From Desulfurispirillum indicum S5 (GTDB taxonomy: Bacteria > Chrysiogenota > Chrysiogenetes > Chrysiogenales > Chrysiogenaceae), in the NCBI RefSeq assembly GCF_000177635.2, contig NC_014836.1, forward strand, positions 601,501 through 665,500: 64,000 nucleotides of DNA, read 5' to 3'. Position numbers and translations under genes: made by a program. Within the stretch, counting starts at the first letter, position 1. Every line of letters starts with the position of its first letter. The notes under the pieces are model-generated. The model ran no database searches, was not told the DNA's origin, and was given only the letters and a program-made list of their open reading frames with translations. Below are positions 1-7,535 of the stretch, piece by piece.

Positions 1-46
1 CGCGTTGGGCCAGGGAGTGAAAGAGGCTGCAATCCAAACGCTTCAT
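1..46 (-). CDS. N-terminal fragment of an unidentified CDS, cut by the left edge
   Basis: An ATG at 46-44 on the minus strand is preceded by AAGGA at a spacing of 8 bases and opens a frame of 15 codons (MKRLDCSLFHSLAQR) with no stop before the edge. The start context is good, but too little protein is present to name it. It is read away from the hypothetical gene at 230-574, from which it is separated by a strong intrinsic terminator, so it should have its own promoter in 47-130. Confidence 0.4.
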   Translation of the reverse strand, partial: MKRLDCSLFHSLAQR

Positions 47-130
47 GATATATTTCCTTTGACCTGTCAGAAACAGGATATTCAGCGGCACAATACTGCA
101 AAAGTACTTTTTACCATAAAACGTGACATG

Positions 131-178
131 AAAAAAGCAGCAGCTGTTTCCTGTTCTGCAGGAAACAGCTGCTGCTTT
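131..178 (-). terminator. Strong intrinsic terminator
   Basis: A perfect 20-bp stem (134-153 with 159-178, five-base loop TTCTG) is followed on the minus strand by a run of six T (131-136). It ends transcription of the minus-strand gene at 230-574. Confidence 0.88.
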
Positions 179-229
179 ACCGCCGGGGCGGATCAAAAGT
201 CACAAGCGGTGAAGTTTTTGGGGCAATTC

Positions 230-574
230 CTAGAGGGAGAAGATCTCCTCCAGTTTCAGTCGCTTCCATTGGGATTTGGAGAGATTCGGTATAATTATCT
301 CCATGGCTTCCACGGGTTCGGCATCTGTCCACTGGTCAAGTTGCGCGGGGTACCCCATGTAGCCGGCAAGGTGCATGAGTATTTCGTCGAGAAAATGGTA
401 GGTGTCTCCCAGGAGTTTGATCATCTTGGCGTGCTGCTCCCTGAGGTGGGTTTCGCCCCGGGTGATCTGAAAGAGGTATTCTTCGTCGCAGACACCGGAA
501 AGGTAGTGTATGACATCTTCGGCGCAGGCCTGACGCAGCAGGTATACCGCCCTGGATTTGTCTACAATGGTCAT
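230..574 (-). CDS. Conserved-looking hypothetical protein, 114 aa
   Basis: A 114-residue soluble protein that I do not recognise. It is predicted mostly helical, with no signal peptide or membrane segment, is rich in His, Glu and Leu in its middle (around residues 40-70), and ends with a charged helix. The start is well supported: GGAGG lies at 581-585, seven bases before the ATG. The gene is followed by a strong terminator at 131-178 and is divergent from the YqeK-like gene at 732, so it is probably monocistronic with its promoter in 575-731. No catalytic motif is evident, and a function should not be assigned. Confidence 0.7.
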   Translation of the reverse strand: MTIVDKSRAVYLLRQACAEDVIHYLSGVCDEEYLFQITRGETHLREQHAKMIKLLGDTYHFLDEILMHLAGYMGYPAQLDQWTDAEPVEAMEIIIPNLSKSQWKRLKLEEIFSL

Positions 575-731
575 CGCTTTCCTCCAGCCAGAGTAGTCGG
601 CAGTCTTTCCTGACTGCCGTCAGGGCTGGATGCAAGGGTCGGGCCAAGAGAGCGTCTTTCTGATTACAGGCGCTTATGCTAGAGTGCTGTGGCATCGACA
701 GGAAAAATCTTCACCCCAGGCAGGGAAAAAC

Positions 732-1304
732 ATGCATTCAGATATACGTCCTCAGCTCAGAAAACACTACCAAAATGAGCCTTTAAAGCTTCGTCAGCAT
801 GTGGAGCGGGTGGTGGCGCTTGCCCTGGAACTGGCGTGTGTTCACAGTGTTGATCTGGTAGATGTGGAGACAGCTGCCCTGGGGCACGACCTCTTCCGCT
901 CCCGCTCCGCAGAATTCTACCGGCAAAAGGCGCGGGAGTACGGCTTGAGCCGCCCGGACTATGAAGAGTTCCCATTGATGTACCACGGACCTCTTGCTGC
1001 AGCCTATATGCGCGAAACCTTTGAGTATCACCACTGGCCTGTTCTACAGGCTGTTGCCGAGCACACCAATCTCAGTGGTCAGTCTGCCCTGAACCCCATT
1101 GCTCAGATTCTTTTTCTGGCAGACAAGCTGGAACCAGGCAAGGGTAAACCCTATCAGGATGAACTTACGGCTCTGGCGCGGCAGAGTCTTCCCGTGGCCG
1201 TTTACCAGCTGTGCGGCCTGATGGCCGACTATATGGCAGGTCAGGGGAGCTTCGCAGTGCCTCACGACTTGCTGGAGGCGCGCCAGGTGCTGGCTGCTCC
1301 ATAA
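732..1304 (+). CDS. YqeK-like HD-domain hydrolase (candidate Ap4A hydrolase)
   Basis: A 190-residue HD-superfamily protein resembling YqeK, which in Firmicutes is a symmetrical diadenosine tetraphosphatase that splits Ap4A into two ADP. The full ligand set expected of the family can be placed: H23, H52-D53 in ALGHD, H85 in YHGP, H111 in AEHT and D131 in FLADK, the last within the LADKLEP stretch typical of YqeK. I chose ATG 732 over an upstream start at 630 because homology begins there and AGGGA precedes it by a few bases. The usual partner nadD is not next to it; the gene is alone, divergent from 230-574 and convergent with the copper-protein cluster. The family call is good; the substrate is inferred. 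Confidence 0.8.
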   Translation: MHSDIRPQLRKHYQNEPLKLRQHVERVVALALELACVHSVDLVDVETAALGHDLFRSRSAEFYRQKAREYGLSRPDYEEFPLMYHGPLAAAYMRETFEYHHWPVLQAVAEHTNLSGQSALNPIAQILFLADKLEPGKGKPYQDELTALARQSLPVAVYQLCGLMADYMAGQGSFAVPHDLLEARQVLAAP

Positions 1305-1328
1305 AAAAAGCCCCTGAACCAGGGCTTT
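1303..1328. terminator. Bidirectional terminator hairpin
   Basis: AAAGCCC (1307-1313) pairs with GGGCTTT (1322-1328). On the minus strand the stem runs into a seven-base T tract, so it ends the copper-protein unit whose last gene stops at 1380. On the plus strand it sits directly at the YqeK stop codon. Confidence 0.75.
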
Positions 1329-1379
1329 CGCACAGATTCAGGGGAAACAGGAGATCGCTATAATGGCTTGTGGCTTGGG

Positions 1380-1763
1380 CTATTCTACGACCAGTGTCCC
1401 TCGCAGTCTCGTATGGAGAGGGCTGCAGATGACACTGCACACAAAACCGAATTCCCCCTTGCGCTCAGGGGTGAATTCAATGGTCTTCATTTTGCCTGGC
1501 TGAATAACGCCCGCGTCAATACCCAGCTCTCCGATGATGAGTCCGTGGGTGACGTCTTCGCTGATCAGGCGCAGGCGAACCGGCTCTCCCTGCTTGACGA
1601 CGATGCGGCTTGGGGAGTAGCCACCGTTTTCCACGGTGCGAATAATCAGGTCGATGGTGTGGGGTGGCTGGCCGATATTTTTGGCCAGGGTTACGCCGAT
1701 GGGGATGCCGATAACCATCAGGGCTATGGCCGCTGCTGCCAGAATCTCTCGGTACGATTTCAT
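1380..1763 (-). CDS. Membrane-anchored CuA-like cupredoxin lacking the Met ligand
   Basis: A 127-residue protein with one N-terminal hydrophobic segment (about residues 8-27, probably an uncleaved anchor) and a periplasmic cupredoxin fold. It matches the CuA domain of cytochrome c oxidase subunit II and nitrous oxide reductase: H73 in DVTHG, then C109, C113 and H117. Canonical CuA is Cys-x-Glu-x-Cys-x3-His-x2-Met. Here the Glu position is Val and the Met position is Leu120, so a normal mixed-valence dicopper site is uncertain. A GGGAGG ribosome site precedes the ATG. It lies 18 bases downstream of the CuA/polyferredoxin fusion, as last gene of unit B. It is probably an electron carrier or copper-handling partner of that fusion, which keeps the full ligand set. 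Confidence 0.82.
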   Translation of the reverse strand: MKSYREILAAAAIALMVIGIPIGVTLAKNIGQPPHTIDLIIRTVENGGYSPSRIVVKQGEPVRLRLISEDVTHGLIIGELGIDAGVIQPGKMKTIEFTPERKGEFGFVCSVICSPLHTRLRGTLVVE

Positions 1764-1781
1764 GATTCCTCCCTTTGATGC

Positions 1782-3743
1782 TTACAGGAACAGCCAGAGA
1801 AACAGGCCGGTCACGATGGTCAAAAAAGCGGTTACCGGCAGCAGGAGGCGTATTTTCTGTCCGGCTTCCAGGGGATACTTGGCCAGCAGCCTGGCGCCGG
1901 TGTTATTGGAGAAATACAGACCGACCAGCAGGATCAGGGCCTGGATATAGGGGTAGAAGCTGGTGCCAACGGGCTTCCACTCCAGGTCACGTGTGCCGAA
2001 GAGATTCCAGCCCCAGCCAAAGGGGTCAGAAATCACGTGCAGGATATAAATCCCGTTGATAAAGAGGAAAGAGACGCTGAAGGCCATCCAGCATGCCAGG
2101 CCCAGGGGTACCAGCACGTAGGAGAGGGTGATAAACAGATCGGAGAAGGCAATGCCGCCCGCCTCGTCTTTGACTTCAGCCTTTTTGCTCTCTTCTTTGG
2201 GCCCCACAATCAGACCTTTGGTGATGATTGCCAGCTGTCGCACGGGATAGAAGATATTGGTGAACGAGGACAGGCGCTTCTGGGCCATCCCGTGACCTAT
2301 CCAGACGCTCAGGGCAAAGAGCACCGGGACGATTACCAGGTTGAGGGCCAGGAATCCGCTGGCAAAATAGGCAAAGCCGGGCATGCTCAGGTTGGCCCAG
2401 GACTTGACCGCGCCCCAGGAGCTCTGGAAAATCACCGAATAGGCCAGGGCGCAGGAGAGCATGATAAAGGCCTTGTAGGCTTCATCGATGCTTTTGCCCT
2501 TGCTGACCAGCAGGTCCTGACCGAACTTCTGCCATACCAGACGCACGTTGTTCTGGGAACAGGTCTTGAAGCATTCGGTACATATGCCGCAATAGGCATT
2601 GCGATCCATGTTCCAGGGCACTTCCAGCCAGGGGCAGCCGTAGCCCTTTTCTGTGCCCACGATGCACTCCTTCTGCTTGTGGTTGCGGCATACGTCCTTG
2701 TCGGCTACCCGCACGCCCAGAGGGGCAACCAGGGAGTAGAGGCCGATAAATCCGCTGACGGGGCAAAGGTAGCGACAGAAAATGCGCTTGCCATACATCA
2801 GCGAGAAGACGATGGCCAGGCCGATAAACAGGGAGAGCACCACGGCGGTGACAAAGGGCCGGGTGAGAATAATGCCGCTGAACATGGCCACCAGCAGGAA
2901 CGACCAGTTCTGCAGCCAGATATTCTTGAAGCGCTTGGGCCACTTGTTGGCCAGGGTCAGGGGACGCTCTTTCCCCTTATCCACAAAGGCGCGGTGGTCC
3001 ATCCACTCGCCGGGAGCTGGCAGGGGGCACATGGTGCACCACAGGCGGCCTCCCAGGGGTAGCAGCAGGAGAATCAGAGCAGCCCACCACACGATCCACA
3101 CGAAGATCAGGGAGAAGTTGGCGTTGCCCACCTTGGTTCCCGCAAATCCCGCGTAGAGAATGATGGTGAAGAAGAAGACATTGACGGCCATCAGTACGTA
3201 CTGCAGCCAGCGCTGTTTCAGCAGGGTGGCTACCCAGCGGTAGCGGCTGGAAAGGTCGATATACGTGGCAGACTCATCCTGTCCACCGAGAATGCGATCG
3301 CGTTTGCGGTACACATAGAAGAGGCTGCCCAGGGCCACCAGGACGCCCAGGATCAGGAAAAAAGGCGTTTTGGCGTTGGGCTCAACGATGAGGGTACCCA
3401 CCATGAAGGGATGCATGGGCCCGCAGACCACATTACAGCGGAAGGTGAAGTTCCCGGCCTTGTCGGCCACAAATTCCAGGGTGTTTACCTGGCGATCCTG
3501 GGGCATATCCTGGACGCTGATATCATATCCGTCTATATAGAGCCCGTGGGTGACATCTTCCGAGATGAGGGTGATGCGAACCCGGTCTCCCTGTTGTACC
3601 CGGAGAATACTGGGCTTGTATTCAAACTGACTGGCATGGACATCTATTTCCACCAGTCTTTCAGCCTGTGCCATGGTTGGAGTGGCAACCCAAAAGCCCA
3701 GAAGAAAAAGAGCCGCAAGCAGGCAGGTTGTGAAGTACTTCAT
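1782..3743 (-). CDS. CuA cupredoxin fused to a NosR/NapH-like polyferredoxin membrane protein
   Basis: A 653-residue protein. A cleavable signal peptide (about 1-27) leads into a periplasmic CuA-type domain with ligands H66, C103, C107, H111 and M114. A first membrane segment follows (about 125-145). The remainder resembles the membrane half of NosR and NapH/CcoG: several membrane helices, two paired motifs WCTMCP and CRYLCP, and a cytoplasmic ferredoxin-like region with CGICTECFKTC plus three further cysteines upstream, enough for one or two 4Fe-4S clusters. It should pass electrons between cytoplasmic Fe-S clusters and a periplasmic copper centre. The start is moved to ATG 3743, with GAAGGG before it, because upstream codons do not encode a signal peptide. 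A short hairpin at 3771-3794 separates it from the peroxidase gene. Domain calls are strong; direction of electron flow and partner are inferred. Confidence 0.85.
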   Translation of the reverse strand: MKYFTTCLLAALFLLGFWVATPTMAQAERLVEIDVHASQFEYKPSILRVQQGDRVRITLISEDVTHGLYIDGYDISVQDMPQDRQVNTLEFVADKAGNFTFRCNVVCGPMHPFMVGTLIVEPNAKTPFFLILGVLVALGSLFYVYRKRDRILGGQDESATYIDLSSRYRWVATLLKQRWLQYVLMAVNVFFFTIILYAGFAGTKVGNANFSLIFVWIVWWAALILLLLPLGGRLWCTMCPLPAPGEWMDHRAFVDKGKERPLTLANKWPKRFKNIWLQNWSFLLVAMFSGIILTRPFVTAVVLSLFIGLAIVFSLMYGKRIFCRYLCPVSGFIGLYSLVAPLGVRVADKDVCRNHKQKECIVGTEKGYGCPWLEVPWNMDRNAYCGICTECFKTCSQNNVRLVWQKFGQDLLVSKGKSIDEAYKAFIMLSCALAYSVIFQSSWGAVKSWANLSMPGFAYFASGFLALNLVIVPVLFALSVWIGHGMAQKRLSSFTNIFYPVRQLAIITKGLIVGPKEESKKAEVKDEAGGIAFSDLFITLSYVLVPLGLACWMAFSVSFLFINGIYILHVISDPFGWGWNLFGTRDLEWKPVGTSFYPYIQALILLVGLYFSNNTGARLLAKYPLEAGQKIRLLLPVTAFLTIVTGLFLWLFL

Positions 3744-3770
3744 GTTTTTCCCTTCATGTGTGCAGATAGG

Positions 3771-3794
3771 AAAAGCCGCCCCCGTGAGGGGGCG
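3771..3794 (-). terminator. Intercistronic hairpin, possible attenuator
   Basis: CGCCCCC (3777-3783) and GGGGGCG (3788-3794) form a GC-rich 7-bp stem with loop GTGA. On the minus strand it is followed by TTTT (3774-3771). It lies between the peroxidase stop codon and the CuA/polyferredoxin start and could reduce read-through into the last two genes. Confidence 0.55.
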
Positions 3795-3816
3795 ACTTCC
3801 CGGGAGAGTGGGAGAT

Positions 3817-4839
3817 CTATGGCAGTTGTGGCTTGGCAACCAGGGGCAGCTCGCCGGTCAGAGCTTCCAGGAAGGCAACCAGCTGTGCTTTTTCCTTATC
3901 GCTGAGGTTCAGAGGACGAACCAGGGGGCTGGTGTTGGGGTGCCCATCGCCGCCGCGGTTCTTGAATTCCACGACATCACGCAGGGTGCGCAGACTGCCG
4001 TTGTGCATAAAGGGAGCCGTGTGGCCGATACCACGCAGATGGGTGGTCTTGTACTTGCCGTCATCTTCAGGGTTTCCGGTGAAGCCGGCGCGGCCGGGGT
4101 TGTCATTGAGGACGCCCACATTGTGGAAGTTATTATCGGAGAGGCTGGGGCCGTTATGGCAGCTGATGCAGCTGGCTTTGCCGGCAAAGAGCTTCATGCC
4201 TTCCTGGGCATCCTTTGACATGGCGTTGCTGTTGCCCTTGAGGTACTGGTCAAAGGGCGTGTTGTCGATGACAATGGTACGTTCAAAGGTGGCGATGGCC
4301 TTGCCAATATTTGTCGGGTTGATGCTGTCAGGGCCGAAAATTTCTTCGAATTTCTGCACATAAGCTGGAACTGCATTGAGTTTCTGTACAAGCTCATCCA
4401 GGGAGAGGTTCATTTCGCCGGGATCCTGAATGGGGCCAAGGGCCTGATCTTCCAGGGTCTTCATGCGGCCATCCAGGAACTGCAGGCTGTGGTAGCCACT
4501 GTTGATGATAGTGGGAGAGTTGCGGTGTCCCTGATGCCCCTGGAAGCCCAGGAAGGTGCGGCGTCCGTCGCTCCAGCCCTTTTCCGGTTCGTGACAGCTG
4601 GCGCAGCTGAGCGTGTTGTCTCCGGACAGGCGTGTGTCAAAGTAGAGCATCTTGCCCAGTTCGATTTTCTCGGGAGTCATGGGGTTGTCAGCCGGAACGG
4701 GCATGGGGCCCAGGTTGGAAAAGACTTCCTTGGGATCAAGGGCCTGCTGGGATGAGCCACTGCAGGCGGCGATGATGAGCGATGTGCCCACGATTGCCAG
4801 TGTGCCGAAAATAATACCTTTGCTCTTCTTCTCTTTCAC
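3817..4839 (-). CDS. Di-haem cytochrome c peroxidase / MauG-family lipoprotein
   Basis: A 340-residue secreted protein of the bacterial di-haem cytochrome c peroxidase (CcpA/MauG) family, which reduces peroxide in the periplasm or oxidises protein partners. Haem c motifs are CASCH at 79-83 (N-terminal, usually the peroxidatic haem) and CISCH at 224-228 (C-terminal, electron-transfer haem). The leader ends in LIIAAC with C26 as probable lipidation site, so it is membrane tethered rather than soluble. I chose GTG 4839 because AGGAGG lies six bases upstream and this gives a proper lipoprotein leader; ATG 4854 and the longest frame from 4875 lack such a site. It follows the cupredoxin at 4865-5269, a plausible electron donor or acceptor. 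Confidence 0.9.
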   Translation of the reverse strand: MKEKKSKGIIFGTLAIVGTSLIIAACSGSSQQALDPKEVFSNLGPMPVPADNPMTPEKIELGKMLYFDTRLSGDNTLSCASCHEPEKGWSDGRRTFLGFQGHQGHRNSPTIINSGYHSLQFLDGRMKTLEDQALGPIQDPGEMNLSLDELVQKLNAVPAYVQKFEEIFGPDSINPTNIGKAIATFERTIVIDNTPFDQYLKGNSNAMSKDAQEGMKLFAGKASCISCHNGPSLSDNNFHNVGVLNDNPGRAGFTGNPEDDGKYKTTHLRGIGHTAPFMHNGSLRTLRDVVEFKNRGGDGHPNTSPLVRPLNLSDKEKAQLVAFLEALTGELPLVAKPQLP

Positions 4840-4864
4840 GTTCTCCTCCTTCATGTAACGAGAG

Positions 4865-5269
4865 TTATTCAACAATCATGGTCATTTTGATCCATGGATG
4901 CAGCGTGCACAGGGGCTCGTAGGTACCTGGTTTGTCGGTGACGGTCCAGAGACGTCGTACGGTCTGGCCACCATAGACAAGAATTTCTGAAAGTTCCGCT
5001 TCAGAGGAGAGGAAGTTGTGCTCTCCGTCTTCGTCCGTGTTTCGAATGACGAAGAGGGCTTTCTCGCCGGCGTTGAGGGTGATGGTGTTGGGGAGAATTG
5101 TCTCCGGTGTGAATTCCAGCTCCACAACGCGGGCGCCTTCAGCTCCGGGAGGAACGGGTTCATCTTTAATGTAGTCTGGAGTAGCGTATTCTGAACTTTT
5201 GTCGCTGCCGCAGGCCATGATTGTGAACGCGAGTGCAACCCCCGCCGCCAATAGCAAAAACCGTTTCAT
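4865..5269 (-). CDS. Type-1 copper cupredoxin lipoprotein (paralog B)
   Basis: A 134-residue lipoprotein with leader ending in IMAC (C20 lipidated). The mature domain has a plastocyanin-like type-1 copper set: H84 in EHNF, then C121, H124 and M129 (C-x2-H-x4-M in CTLHPWIKM). It is close to the cupredoxin at 9044-9454, sharing the blocks IKDEPVPPGAE, ARVVEL and VYGGQTVRRLW, so the two arose by duplication. It is first gene of unit B, with a Fur-box-like palindrome centred 32 bases upstream of the start, GGTGG as ribosome site, and the di-haem peroxidase following. It should be a periplasmic one-electron carrier or copper-binding partner; the exact redox partners are unknown. Confidence 0.87.
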   Translation of the reverse strand: MKRFLLLAAGVALAFTIMACGSDKSSEYATPDYIKDEPVPPGAEGARVVELEFTPETILPNTITLNAGEKALFVIRNTDEDGEHNFLSSEAELSEILVYGGQTVRRLWTVTDKPGTYEPLCTLHPWIKMTMIVE

Positions 5270-5291
5270 TTTTCCACCGCCTTAACTAAAT

Positions 5292-5310
5292 GATAATAGG
5301 AATCGTTATC
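5292..5310. promoter_or_regulatory. Fur-box-like operator of unit B
   Basis: GATAATAGGAATCGTTATC matches the classical 19-bp Fur box at 15 of 19 positions by my count. It lies 23 bases upstream of the cupredoxin start at 5269 and, read on the minus strand, contains a TATTAT that could serve as a -10 element. This implies repression by iron-loaded Fur. Confidence 0.72.
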
Positions 5311-5644
5311 TTGTGCTTTTTTTGCCAAGCTATCGCCGCGAGGGCAAACCTTTTTTTACAAGAACATAATTTAATCATGTGGGGATATTGCCATATTTAT
5401 TGGATAAGAAAATGATGTGGGAAGGAATATGATGCTGTTTGATTTATGCAATCGGGCTGCTCCTGAGGTGCAGGAGCAGCCCGATTGCCTGGAGGGTCTC
5501 GCAGGCTGCAGACCTTTGCCGGTGGCCTTGCCCGCTGGATGTTTGCGCAGGATTGTGCAGGGAGTGCGCCTCACTTCAGGTTTTGCGCGCGCCTTGCACG
5601 CGTTTCGTGGTTGCCAGCCCGATTCGAGATGTTCCAGCAAGCTG
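5311..5644. other. Gene-free interval between units A and B
   Basis: This 334-base stretch holds the upstream region of unit B (AT-rich, 5311-5440) and the terminator of unit A (5448-5488). The segment 5489-5644 directly after the ABC ATPase stop has an open minus-strand frame but no start site or recognisable product, and I see no gene in it. Confidence 0.6.
5448..5488 (-). terminator. Long hairpin ending unit A
   Basis: A perfect 18-bp stem (5448-5465 with 5471-5488) with five-base loop AGGTG. It lies about 160 bases beyond the ABC ATPase stop. The T tract on the minus strand is weak (ATAAATC), so it may terminate or mainly protect the 3' end. Confidence 0.65.
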
Positions 5645-6319
5645 TCAGCGTGCGCGCAATTGGCCGTTATCCAGATAATAACGATGTCTGGCCCAGCTGG
5701 CCCACACATCGTGGTGAGTGACCATCACCACCGCTTTACCCTGCTGGGATTGTTCCTGCAGAAGTTCCATGACCCTTTGGGCCCAGTGGGGGTCAAGGTC
5801 GTTGGTGGGTTCATCGGCGATCAGCAGTGCCGAGTCGGTAATAAGAGCTCTGGCTATGGCAATGCGACGGCGCTGGCCGACGCTGAGCTGGTAGGGCAGA
5901 AAGTGCATCCGCTCTCCGAGTCCAAGGGTGTCGAGCATGGCCATGGACCTGCGGCGCTCCTCGCCAGTGGGTGATGCGCCACGGCGCAGTCTCAGGGCAA
6001 AGAGCAGATTTTCCAGTGCACTGAGCGCTGGCAGGAGGTTTGCCTCCTGAAAGATGAAGCCGATACAGCGGGATCGCAGTGTGGTCAATTGCGCATCATC
6101 AAGGGAGGTCATATCCTGCCCTGACAGGTGTATTTCACCACTGGTGGGCCGCAGCAGCCCACCCATCATGTAGAGCAGGGTGCTCTTGCCTGTGCCCGAT
6201 GGGCCCTCAATGGTCAGAAAGTCCCCTGGCTGAACTTCCATGGTGACGCCATCCACCGGGCGCACATGCTCTTCACCCTGATACTCTTTCACCACATTGT
6301 GTAATTTGCAAAGTGACAT
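5645..6319 (-). CDS. ABC transporter ATPase, LolD/MacB type
   Basis: A 224-residue ATPase of the LolD/MacB/FtsE class that energises type VII (mechanotransmission) ABC systems at the inner membrane. It has Walker A GPSGTGKS at 39-46, a Q-loop in FIFQEAN, Walker B with ADEPT, D-loop NDLD and H-loop histidine in MVTHH. The signature is LSVGQ rather than the usual LSGGQ, which still occurs in active family members. It follows its permease by 15 bases and is the last gene of unit A. Since the permease is MacB/FtsX-like, the pair probably drives periplasmic movements (protein, cofactor or metal handling) rather than classical import. Confidence 0.92.
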   Translation of the reverse strand: MSLCKLHNVVKEYQGEEHVRPVDGVTMEVQPGDFLTIEGPSGTGKSTLLYMMGGLLRPTSGEIHLSGQDMTSLDDAQLTTLRSRCIGFIFQEANLLPALSALENLLFALRLRRGASPTGEERRRSMAMLDTLGLGERMHFLPYQLSVGQRRRIAIARALITDSALLIADEPTNDLDPHWAQRVMELLQEQSQQGKAVVMVTHHDVWASWARHRYYLDNGQLRAR

Positions 6320-6334
6320 AGGGTCTCCTCGTGT

Positions 6335-7534
6335 TCAGCGCAGGTCACTGCGGGCGATAGCTTCCTGGGGGTCGAGGCGGGCGCTGCTCCAGGCGGGATA
6401 GAGGGCACAGGCAACACCGAGCGCTGTGGCAATGGCCAGGCCAGCGGCGCCACTGGTGAGAATCACGTGCCAGGTCAGATTCCAGGGAGGAACGATCAGT
6501 GTAGTTTTCAGCCATTCCAGTGCCCTGATGGCCACCAGTACACCCGAGACAGCTCCAATTGCCCAACCGGCCACCACTACCAGCAGTACCTCCCAGAGAA
6601 CCATGGCAAAGGTATCCAGGCGCTGGCCACCCAGGGCGCGCATGACGCCGATTTCGCGCTTGCGTTCACGGGCCAGGGCCAGGAAGCGCCCCAGGAGCGC
6701 CAGGCCAGCCATAAGCACCAGGGCAACCCACAGCCACAGGAATATCTGTCCCATGGCCCGAGCCTGATTGCGCATCTCCGAGACCAGTTCACCGGAGGTC
6801 ACTGCCCGAATGTTGAGCCCGAGTTCGCTGATAGTTTCGACGACCATGGATGGCGGGAGTCCGGGATCTGCCTGAATAAGTACTACGGATATGAGCTCAT
6901 CGGGCTGCTGCTCATGCCACAGGCTTGTGAAGGCTGGGCTTTCAGCAGCCAGCCGGCGAGCGGTGGCGATGTTCATGAAAACGGTCTCATCCATGCCGGT
7001 ACCCGTGGGCTCCAGCTGCCCGGCCACCTCGAATATGCCATCAAGAATGATGGCCCGGTTGCCGAAAAAAGGGCGCACGACGCCACCGATGACGATTTCG
7101 TGGTCAGCCAGCTCGGCCAGTTCCCTGCCCTGCAACCATGGCGCGATGACGAAATCCGTCTCTGGATCATAGCCAATGAGGCGACGTGCCTCGCGCAGAT
7201 CACAGCAGCTTTCGTCCAGCGACTGGGTGAAAAACTGGGGGGTCGCCTGACGCACTCCCGGCAGACTGGCGAGAGTGTCCAGGATGTCCCTGTCCATGTA
7301 CATATTGACGGGCTCAGCCGTAAAAAGTGCCTGGTGTGGATTGACCCCGACAGCTCGGGGCAGCACGATAATATCGGCGCCCATGCGCTGTGAAGAGAGA
7401 TCCACGCTCTGTTGCAGCAGGCTGAAGACCATGTGGGCGACGGTAAAGGTGGCAATGGCCACACCGACGATGATGATGGTTATCAGCGACTGGGAAAATC
7501 GCCGCGTCACATTTCGCCAGGCCAGGAGCAGCAT
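6335..7534 (-). CDS. MacB/FtsX-like ABC transporter permease
   Basis: A 399-residue permease with the MacB/FtsX layout: one N-terminal membrane helix (about 18-40), a large periplasmic domain, and three C-terminal helices (about 265-285, 310-340, 360-385) followed by a short tail with the SARLDP-x-EA motif. The periplasmic domain carries an adjacent cysteine pair at C110-C111 in the block ESCCDLR, unusual for MacB and possibly a metal or disulphide site. It is translated just after the DUF4418-like gene (one base gap) and before its ATPase. MacB-like permeases also occur in FTR1-P19/FetMP-type iron operons, which is the closest analogy to this context. Confidence 0.88.
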   Translation of the reverse strand: MLLLAWRNVTRRFSQSLITIIIVGVAIATFTVAHMVFSLLQQSVDLSSQRMGADIIVLPRAVGVNPHQALFTAEPVNMYMDRDILDTLASLPGVRQATPQFFTQSLDESCCDLREARRLIGYDPETDFVIAPWLQGRELAELADHEIVIGGVVRPFFGNRAIILDGIFEVAGQLEPTGTGMDETVFMNIATARRLAAESPAFTSLWHEQQPDELISVVLIQADPGLPPSMVVETISELGLNIRAVTSGELVSEMRNQARAMGQIFLWLWVALVLMAGLALLGRFLALARERKREIGVMRALGGQRLDTFAMVLWEVLLVVVAGWAIGAVSGVLVAIRALEWLKTTLIVPPWNLTWHVILTSGAAGLAIATALGVACALYPAWSSARLDPQEAIARSDLR

Positions 7535-7535
7535 A

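Noticed and set aside
630-731. N-terminal extension of the YqeK-like protein
   Set aside because: The 34 upstream codons do not match the family and lie in the divergent promoter region; the family N-terminus starts at 732.
5371-5709. 112-codon minus-strand open frame after the ABC ATPase
   Set aside because: Overlaps the ATPase 3' end in another frame, spans the terminator hairpin, and has no start site or recognisable sequence.
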